In this document: piece after piece, positions 51,462-57,127 of the stretch | How the letters are laid out: each line of letters starts with the position of its first letter | Numbering within the stretch: the first letter of the stretch is position 1 | NCBI GenBank assembly: GCA_016219225.1 | Contig: JACRBX010000152.1 | Coordinates: 1-57,127, forward strand | DNA: 57,127 nucleotides | Source: Deltaproteobacteria bacterium | Lineage (GTDB): Bacteria; Desulfobacterota; RBG-13-43-22 | Direction of reading: 5' to 3' | Made by a program: the position numbers and the translations under genes | The notes under the pieces: model-generated | Told to the model about the DNA's origin: nothing | The model's input: the letters and a program-made list of their open reading frames with translations, nothing else | Databases searched by the model: none

Positions 51462-52487
51462 GTGGCTGTTCCAAACAACATATTCATAGACACGTGTATT
51501 TTTGAGCAAACAGGTTTTAACTTCGAATCAGCGAAGCTGAAACCATTCCGTGATGCATTAAATGGGATGAAGTTGACTTTTATTGATCCTGATCCCACTT
51601 TTCGTGAGCGAGCCCGCCATTTGCGAGAACGAGTTGAAGAAGCTGTTAAATCCTTGGAGAAAATAGAGAAGAGCCTTCCTATTATCACGAAACTTGAAAA
51701 GTGGCCGAAAGCGTCGAGCATTAGAGAGTGGGAAATCCGACGGTTGGTCAACAAGTCGTTGGAGGAATTTCTCAAACCAATGAAGCATGTCAAAGTAGGT
51801 TATGACGGGATAGATATGCATAGAGTCATGACTTGGTTTGACCATGGCCGGGCACCTTTTGGAAAGGGTAAGAAAAGCAAAGAGTTCCCTGATGCATTAG
51901 CTGTAGCTATACTTGATCGTTATGCGCAAACAAACAAGTGCGAGATTGCCGTAGTCTCGAGAGACGAAGATTTTGAGCGCGCATGTGCAGAAAGAACAAA
52001 CCTTTTATATTTCTCTTCTCTTGCTGCGTATCTTCAAGTTTACCAAGGGGAATCTGAACGAGTAAAGCTTGTACAAGCATGGTTTGAGGAAAAGCCAGAT
52101 TCCCTTGATGAATGGATTGCTGATGCATTTGTCAAAATCGACTTTGAAATTGAAGAGGGTTGGAAAGGTGATTTAAACGACCAACAAGTTGACGAAGTAA
52201 AAATAACTGATTTTTATGTGGTTGCTGTTGCTGACAAAGAGTGCACCGTTTCATTTGAAGCCGAAGTAAGCTTTACAGTGTATGCTGATTATGAAGACGA
52301 AAATGAGATGGACTACGCATATGATGGAGAGCCTGTAGGGTATCTTCGCAGAAAAAGGCATATTTTTTCCACTGATTACACATCAGGGCTTGCAAAAGTA
52401 AAACTCGATAATTCCGCCTCCAAGGTGGAAGCCGTTATTTATGTCGATCTTGATATAGTTTCAACTTCTGTATCAGTCGCCGAATAG
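51462..52487 (+). CDS. PIN-like DUF4935 domain protein
   Basis: A 341-residue protein with a GTG start after TTGGAG. The N-terminal half is a PIN-like nuclease domain: NNIFIDTCIFEQTGFNFES, then KSKEFPDALAVAILDRYA and IAVVSRDEDFERAC give the acidic residues. The C-terminal 120 residues form a beta-rich region (DFYVVAVADKECTVSFEAEV) not seen in simple VapC toxins. No antitoxin partner is recognisable next to it. A role in RNA cleavage, perhaps in phage defence, is inferred. Confidence 0.78.
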   Translation: MAVPNNIFIDTCIFEQTGFNFESAKLKPFRDALNGMKLTFIDPDPTFRERARHLRERVEEAVKSLEKIEKSLPIITKLEKWPKASSIREWEIRRLVNKSLEEFLKPMKHVKVGYDGIDMHRVMTWFDHGRAPFGKGKKSKEFPDALAVAILDRYAQTNKCEIAVVSRDEDFERACAERTNLLYFSSLAAYLQVYQGESERVKLVQAWFEEKPDSLDEWIADAFVKIDFEIEEGWKGDLNDQQVDEVKITDFYVVAVADKECTVSFEAEVSFTVYADYEDENEMDYAYDGEPVGYLRRKRHIFSTDYTSGLAKVKLDNSASKVEAVIYVDLDIVSTSVSVAE

Positions 52488-52579
52488 GTGATAAAGAAGA
52501 GGAGATAACAATCGCGTGAACTTGGACTCGGCGAGATCTCCGCCGCGCCAGCCCCGCTTCTTCCGTTATGGGATAAGAT

Positions 52580-52936
52580 ATGAACAAATCCGAATTCGAA
52601 AGCCTTGAGGCCAAAGGGCCTGAAACTGTTTTGTCTGAAACGGCAAGGGGGCTTCATGGTGATCCAGGCTCACGAACGAGAGACGGTGTTGAGGCATGGG
52701 TGCGGTCTAAACAGGTCACCACAGACGCCGCACACGTATCCGCGCGTGATGCACGAGAAAAAGAGACCCTTGCAATTGCCAAAGAAGCTAATCGGCTGGC
52801 ATCCGAAGCTAATTCAATCGCCCGCATAGAGGCTGCTGATGCGGCACGTTCGGCTCGATGGGCCAAATACGCAGCGATAATAGCGGCTATTAGTGCAATT
52901 GCTACAATAATCATTTCGGTACTGGCTAAAAAATGA
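52580..52936 (+). CDS. hypothetical coiled-coil protein with C-terminal membrane helix
   Basis: A 118-residue protein of unknown family. An alanine/glutamate-rich helix (REKETLAIAKEANRLASEAN) leads into one C-terminal membrane segment (YAAIIAAISAIATIIISVLA) that ends in AKK. It may be a tail-anchored protein. No clear ribosome site. Confidence 0.55.
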   Translation: MNKSEFESLEAKGPETVLSETARGLHGDPGSRTRDGVEAWVRSKQVTTDAAHVSARDAREKETLAIAKEANRLASEANSIARIEAADAARSARWAKYAAIIAAISAIATIIISVLAKK

Positions 52937-53069
52937 ATAATGAAATACCCATTAACGGCACTTAGAGGATCACCGGTACTGGCTCCCAGACTCCATTTTT
53001 TTAAGAATGACTGGGGGTTCCTTTTATATTTCTCGGGTTGATAGTTAGGTAGAAGAGAAAGGAGACATA

Positions 53070-54119
53070 ATGCAAGAGACGAAAGTCCAAGATGAGACTG
53101 AAAACGAGTTAATGCCTTTTCGATATGCTATATTGAGTTATGGTGCAGATTACCCGGTAGACAGCTTAGTTCATCGGCTTGAAAGGGAAGTTATATTTGT
53201 TCCCGAATTCCAAAGGAAGTACGTTTGGTCTCTCAAACAAGCCTCGCGTTTTATTGAATCCCTTTTGCTTGGACTCCCCGTTCCTGGGGTTTTTTTTGCA
53301 AAAGAAGCCGACACAGGAAAACTCCTAATCATAGACGGCCAACAAAGACTACGGACACTTCAATACTTTTACGATGGATTGTTTATGGGGAAGGAATTTG
53401 CTTTGAAAGATGTCCAAGTACGGTATGAAGGGCTTTCTTTTAAGAAACTTGGAATAGAAGACCAACTTCGCCTCAACGATTCGGTTATCCACGCAACAAT
53501 CATAAAGCAAGAGGAACCCTCAGATGACCAAAGCAGCGTTTACCATATTTTTGAACGTTTGAACACAGGTGGCACTTTATTGCAACCTCAGGAAATAAGG
53601 GCATGTATATTTCATGGCCCTTTTGCAGAGTTACTGAAAGAATTCAATGATTGTCCTGATTGGAGAACAATCTATGGCCCTCCCAGCAAGAGATTAAAGG
53701 ATCAAGAATTGATCCTGAGATTTTTGGCCCTTTTCTTTGATAAAAAAAAGTACAGCCGACCCATGAAAGAATTTCTAAACACGTTCATGGGCTCAAACAA
53801 AATGCTTCAAAAGGTTTCACGGAAATCTCTGACTGAAGCCTTTTTACCAACAGTTAGACTCATTGCTGCCACACTTTCGCAACGAGCATTCCGCCCCGAA
53901 CGTGCTCTTAACGCGGCGGTCCTTGACTCTGTTATGGTTGGAATAGCTCGACGCCTTCAACGCAGTAGCATTAAAGACGAAAAGAAAATTATTCCCGTCT
54001 ACGAAAGCTTGTTGGGTGCCAAGGAATATATGTCTGCGGTGCGAGCAGGAACATCAGATGAACCCAATGTCACATTACGAATCGATAAGGCAGTCAAGGC
54101 CTTTGCCGAATTGCGCTGA
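53070..54119 (+). CDS. DUF262-family (GmrS/ParB-like) protein
   Basis: A 349-residue protein with the DUF262 core: VPEFQRKYVWSLKQASRFIE near residue 49, then LLIIDGQQRLRTLQYFYDG near 88 and FERLNTGGTLLQPQEIR. In defence proteins such as GmrSD and BrxU this fold binds or hydrolyses NTP and acts as an effector-linked nuclease domain. The DUF1524 HNH partner domain is absent; instead a HEPN protein follows with a 1-bp overlap. AAGGAGA precedes the start. Confidence 0.87.
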   Translation: MQETKVQDETENELMPFRYAILSYGADYPVDSLVHRLEREVIFVPEFQRKYVWSLKQASRFIESLLLGLPVPGVFFAKEADTGKLLIIDGQQRLRTLQYFYDGLFMGKEFALKDVQVRYEGLSFKKLGIEDQLRLNDSVIHATIIKQEEPSDDQSSVYHIFERLNTGGTLLQPQEIRACIFHGPFAELLKEFNDCPDWRTIYGPPSKRLKDQELILRFLALFFDKKKYSRPMKEFLNTFMGSNKMLQKVSRKSLTEAFLPTVRLIAATLSQRAFRPERALNAAVLDSVMVGIARRLQRSSIKDEKKIIPVYESLLGAKEYMSAVRAGTSDEPNVTLRIDKAVKAFAELR

Positions 54120-54589
54120 TGATTCTCTCAGTTTCCAAAGAAAACCAACGTTTAAATCACATTTTTTCACTTGTGGGACAAATGAATTTAGACGAAGAAA
54201 TTCTTGCCCATTGGGCAAAATATGTTTGTGTCCTAACGTCTGGTTTTGTAGAAAACTCAATGCGAATGATTCTTCAGGATTACGTGAAGAGACATGCAAA
54301 TTCACCTGTCGTTAACTTTGTTGACAAGCGGATCGAAGGATTAACTAATTTGAACGACGACAAAATTGCACAATTGCTTGGATCATTTAACCCAAATTGG
54401 CGTGAAAAGTATCTCCAAACTCGGACATCAGAGCAAAAGGATGCTATCGACAGTGTCGTAGCCAACAGGCATCTGATCGCCCATGGCCGTTCAGTCGGGA
54501 TTACTTTGTCTCGAATGAAAAATTTTTATAATGAAATAGTTAGGGCGGTCAAAATTATAGACGAGGTTTGTGTGAATTATGAACAATAA
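54119..54589 (+). CDS. RiboL-PSP-HEPN-like protein
   Basis: A 156-residue helical protein. The motif VVANRHLIAHGRSVGITL contains R-x4-H, the RNase motif of HEPN domains, and the N-terminal half (AKYVCVLTSGFVENSMRMIL) agrees with the RiboL-PSP-HEPN family. Its ATG overlaps the stop of the DUF262 gene (TGATG), so the two are translated as a pair. A likely RNase effector of a two-gene defence or toxin system. Confidence 0.78.
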   Translation: MILSVSKENQRLNHIFSLVGQMNLDEEILAHWAKYVCVLTSGFVENSMRMILQDYVKRHANSPVVNFVDKRIEGLTNLNDDKIAQLLGSFNPNWREKYLQTRTSEQKDAIDSVVANRHLIAHGRSVGITLSRMKNFYNEIVRAVKIIDEVCVNYEQ

Positions 54590-54640
54590 TAATTAGTTGA
54601 CCAGAGATCATGAAATAAATATTGCATATGCATTAGAGTA

Positions 54641-54916
54641 ATGTTAGCCCAAAAAGCGGAAGAAATGACAAAAAATGTCGATGGGTATTATGGTGTGACC
54701 GTCATCCATGGAGAAAAAGTGGGGGCACGACAATTTCGGGCAAGAGCATACATTTTTCGGCGAGACACGCAAGAAAAGATTGGGAATGATATTTTTGTTG
54801 AAAAGGCCACAATGAACTCTGCGGACACTCAAGCATTTCAGGAAGCAAGAAATGCAATTCTTATGATGGGGGTCCCAGAGGCTTGGAGCGGACCGGAGGA
54901 TGGATTTCGTTCATAA
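54641..54916 (+). CDS. hypothetical small protein
   Basis: A 91-residue protein of unknown family, acidic at the C-terminus. An in-frame ATG at 54665 with GGAAGAA upstream gives an 83-residue alternative. No membrane segment or known motif. It lies 51 bp after the HEPN gene and might belong to the same transcript. Confidence 0.5.
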   Translation: MLAQKAEEMTKNVDGYYGVTVIHGEKVGARQFRARAYIFRRDTQEKIGNDIFVEKATMNSADTQAFQEARNAILMMGVPEAWSGPEDGFRS

Positions 54917-55038
54917 ATGGCTAAGAAGACAACCCTTTCACATAGACAAACAAGAAAGGGTGAGCCATATTTATCTGGCAAAACGCCCGTTAGTTCGCCG
55001 AATAAACAAGGATAGTGTTAGTTAGGAGTTGTCTTTTG

Positions 55039-55257
55039 ATGAGGTTTAACCAAATTGAGATCGGGGAACAAAATAAGAACAAGCAAATACTGATGCGAAA
55101 AACGCCCCAAAAGAGTACAACACATCCTTTCGCATTAATTTGGGTGATGCGCTGCAGTAGATGTAATCATGAGTATGGTTGCAATGGCTGTGACGCCCAT
55201 GAGCGACGATGCCCTCAATGCAATCCGGATGTTAATCCGGGAGAGCCAATATTATAA
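55039..55257 (+). CDS. small zinc-ribbon hypothetical protein
   Basis: A 72-residue protein from the ATG at 55039, which follows TAGGAG. The C-terminal half has three CxxC pairs (CSRC, CNGC, CPQC), so it probably binds zinc. Function unknown. It precedes the DUF4145 gene, which also begins with a zinc ribbon. Confidence 0.45.
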   Translation: MRFNQIEIGEQNKNKQILMRKTPQKSTTHPFALIWVMRCSRCNHEYGCNGCDAHERRCPQCNPDVNPGEPIL

Positions 55258-55345
55258 ATGACCGATTAAAAACTGGATGTTGCCAATCGCCGATGAATCC
55301 GAAATTTTGCTAATCCTCTTATTAACCTTACAAAGGGGGATCCCT

Positions 55346-55951
55346 GTGTCAAATGAAATAGTGATTGACTGCCCGCATTGCGCAGTAAGAGTCAAGGCGG
55401 AAGCCAAAACTTGGGTTGGAAGGGAGAACGGGGAAACCTACTTTCTCGTCCGATGCCCGTCTTGTCAGAATGCCCTGTTCGGTTCTGCCTTCGAGTGTCA
55501 AGACGAATATAATAATTGGGGTTGGACAACCGCGGAGCGGCTATGGCCATCGCCATCACTGGCCGATGTGGGTCCCGCAATTCCTGAAGCTGCACGCCGT
55601 GATATAAAGGACGCGCAGAAATGTCTCTTACATGGAATCTATTCGGCGGCAGCAGTTCTTTGCGGTCGTGCCTTGGAAAGACTGATTAAAGCAAAAGCTG
55701 GCAATCACATGATAGGTAAGGGGCTTGGGGAGTTGAAAGCGAAAGGGGTCATTGATCAGCGACTCTACGATTGGGCCGAGGCGTTGAGAAAGGAACGGAA
55801 TATAGGCGCCCATGCCTCCGAAGAGGATACCACCAAAGAGAATGCACAAGATATCATAGATTTTACCATCGCAATTTTTGATTATGTCTACACTCTTTCG
55901 GAAAAATATGAGAAATATGTCAACCGTAAGAACTCTCCAAATCTAAAGTAA
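55346..55951 (+). CDS. DUF4145 (HEPN-like) protein with N-terminal zinc ribbon
   Basis: A 201-residue protein from GTG 55346, preceded by AAAGGGGG. A zinc ribbon (CPHC and CPSC at the N-terminus) is followed by the DUF4145 helical domain: GIYSAAAVLCGRALERLIKA, then LYDWAEALRKERNIGAHASE, which holds R-N-x-G-A-H, close to the HEPN RNase motif. DUF4145 domains accompany restriction and defence genes. It converges with the Fic gene, overlapping it by 9 bp. Confidence 0.8.
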   Translation: MSNEIVIDCPHCAVRVKAEAKTWVGRENGETYFLVRCPSCQNALFGSAFECQDEYNNWGWTTAERLWPSPSLADVGPAIPEAARRDIKDAQKCLLHGIYSAAAVLCGRALERLIKAKAGNHMIGKGLGELKAKGVIDQRLYDWAEALRKERNIGAHASEEDTTKENAQDIIDFTIAIFDYVYTLSEKYEKYVNRKNSPNLK

Positions 55952-56767
55952 AACGGGTAACCATTCCAGCCAGGGGGTTACGTCCAGGCCGCCTTTCTGG
56001 GTTTTTTCCAGCAGGTCGTAATAGGCGTTTCGCTCCAGGCGAACTTGCGCCGACAGGCTATAAAAACGCTGCCGGCTATTTTCCGAACGCGCCAGCGCCA
56101 TATCGGCAATCGCCCGGGCAATCCGGCCGTTGCCGTCCTCAAAAGGATGGATCGTCACAAACCAGAGATGCGCCAGACCTGCCGTCAGTACCGGATCTAT
56201 AGATTGGGAACCATTAAACCATTTCAGGAAAGCGCGCATTTCCCTGGGAACACGATTAGCCTCAGGGGCTTGATAATGCACCTTCTCCCGGCCGATTGGG
56301 CCGGAAACCACCTGCATGGGGTCGGATTTATTGTCACGCCAGCCGCCGACCACGATTTTCGTCATACCACTGCGCCCGGTTGGGAACAGAGCGGAGTGCC
56401 AGGCAAATAGACGTTCTTCAGTCAACGGATTGGCGTAATGCCCGGTGGCATCGAGCATTATTTCAACAACGCCCTCGACGTGCCGGTCAACTGGTAAAAG
56501 TCCGCCGATATCGAGTCCCAGTCTACGTGCGATAGAAGAGCGCACCTGGTCCCTGTCCAACATTTCACCTTCGATTTCGCTGGATTTGAGAACATCCTCA
56601 GTCAAGGTTTGTAGAACGGCTTCGTTGCGAAACGAAAACCCCAACCCCTCCATGCGCCCGATGAGCCGTCCCTGACGATGACGTACACCGGCAAGCTGCC
56701 CTGCAATTCTCTCCGGACTCCAAGTCAGTTTTGGCCAATTCTTCCTATCGTGGATATAGTCCATCAT
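55943..56767 (-). CDS. Fic-domain protein (AMP-transferase, DUF4172-type)
   Basis: A 274-residue protein. The Fic catalytic motif HPFEDGNGRIARAI is complete (HxFxDGNGRxxR). The inhibitory helix motif S-x3-E-G (in LKSSEIEGEML) lies N-terminal, so this is a class II self-inhibited Fic protein. The N-terminus MMDYIHDRKNWPKLTW is the DUF4172 start, so I use ATG 56767 (GGAG upstream) rather than the longer frame to 56875. It would transfer AMP to a target protein. A winged-helix tail is not evident. Confidence 0.88.
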   Translation of the reverse strand: MMDYIHDRKNWPKLTWSPERIAGQLAGVRHRQGRLIGRMEGLGFSFRNEAVLQTLTEDVLKSSEIEGEMLDRDQVRSSIARRLGLDIGGLLPVDRHVEGVVEIMLDATGHYANPLTEERLFAWHSALFPTGRSGMTKIVVGGWRDNKSDPMQVVSGPIGREKVHYQAPEANRVPREMRAFLKWFNGSQSIDPVLTAGLAHLWFVTIHPFEDGNGRIARAIADMALARSENSRQRFYSLSAQVRLERNAYYDLLEKTQKGGLDVTPWLEWLPVLL

Positions 56768-56926
56768 TCTCCGCACTCCTGGCGGATTATTATGCTGCTT
56801 ATCCACCGCAAAATCAAGAACATTCTCCGCATTTATTGCGTCGAAAATAGCTGTTATTCGCCGCAAGGGAGGCAAGAGGCAGCATCCATGTCACAAAACT
56901 TTCAAAAAGGGGGGCTTGCCTTCTAG

Positions 56927-57054
56927 ACGGGTAGACGGGGGCCGTACCAGACCTACTGATTGAATTCTCAGTAAATCTTATCAAAACGGATAGAGAAAAA
57001 GGGCATTAAACGAACCTTTTTACCCCTGAAAAGGTGCCTCTAAGGAGAATACCG
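56927..57054 (+). promoter_or_regulatory. leader region of the right-edge gene with small hairpin
   Basis: No gene in this gap. ACCTTTT (57014-57020) pairs with AAAAGGT (57029-57035), and TAAGGAG lies just before the ATG at 57055. The 12-mer AACCTTTTTACC (57013-57024) also occurs at 50966-50977. Confidence 0.4.
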
Positions 57055-57127
57055 ATGCCACGAGCCAAACGATTTGGCGCAACTATCCACCCCGCTGAAA
57101 TCAGGATTAGGATTCGCCGGGAACAGG
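57055..57127 (+). CDS. unknown protein, truncated by the window edge
   Basis: ATG 57055 with TAAGGAG upstream opens a frame reading MPRAKRFGATIHPAEIRIRI and on to the edge (24 residues). It is basic, like the start of a nucleic-acid-binding protein, but too short to place. Confidence 0.5.
   Translation, partial: MPRAKRFGATIHPAEIRIRIRREQ

Noticed and set aside
56768-56875. N-terminal extension of the Fic protein
   Set aside because: DUF4172-type Fic proteins begin at the MDYIHDR region, and a ribosome site precedes that ATG.

Overview
The window looks like a chromosomal segment of an anaerobic Desulfobacterota (former Deltaproteobacteria) organism of moderate GC. The inference rests on gene content: CoA-thioester catabolism genes, SCP2-type thiolase/DUF35 pairs, a DUF3786 protein, a fused acetyl-CoA carboxylase transferase and a Geobacter-like short type IV pilin. 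The exact taxon cannot be fixed from the sequence alone.

Region 1 (1-17.1 kb) is catabolic. A minus-strand run from a TetR regulator encodes a complete branched-chain/aromatic-type ABC importer (LivG, LivF, binding protein, LivH, LivM), then an enoyl-CoA hydratase, an SDR dehydrogenase and an edge-truncated 4-hydroxybutyryl-CoA dehydratase-family enzyme that keeps its four Fe-S ligands. An acyl-CoA ligase and a zinc alcohol dehydrogenase diverge from the TetR gene. A second minus-strand operon holds DUF35, thiolase, a PaaK-like ligase, an old-yellow-enzyme/dienoyl-CoA-reductase-like flavoprotein and a 2[4Fe-4S] ferredoxin. It has a good sigma-54 promoter and faces a 1043-residue TPR-GAF-AAA+ sigma-54 activator (17,973-21,104). 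Import, CoA activation, beta-oxidation-like steps and thiolysis of an organic acid are thus grouped together.

Region 2 (21-31 kb) is mixed housekeeping: vapBC upstream of purC, a transglutaminase-like protein, a GC-richer acyl-CoA ligase, an alpha/beta hydrolase, a cupin, an RNase Z-like enzyme, an AI-2E-family permease and proC. Region 3 (31-40 kb) has pilA with a candidate sigma-54 promoter and an intrinsic terminator, then several large multi-pass GT-C-like proteins with TPRs and gmhB, which suggests surface glycan or pilin glycosylation. Region 4 (40.6-46.6 kb) has a nitroreductase, a matrixin-like lipoprotein, tRNA-His, the ACC alpha-beta fusion, DUF3786, an MBL hydrolase and tRNA-Arg(CCU).

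Region 5 (46.6-57.1 kb) is an AT-richer accessory island beyond tRNA-Arg. It carries a DUF4258/MqsA-like toxin-antitoxin pair, a 25-nt tRNA-Ser 3' fragment, a HigB-XRE-ImmA cassette in which both putative effectors are broken while regulator and operators are intact, a NYN nuclease behind a promoter-terminator leader, a DUF4935 PIN protein, a DUF262-HEPN pair, a DUF4145 protein and a Fic protein.

The most unusual non-coding signal is a dispersed intergenic repeat family: module A (TATTTTCGNACTAAACC), module B (a hairpin with compensatory base changes plus a conserved tail), then a cassette of degenerate 7-bp tandem repeats whose heptamer word differs between loci, usually closed by another A. 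Lone period-7 arrays occur in many other intergenic gaps.
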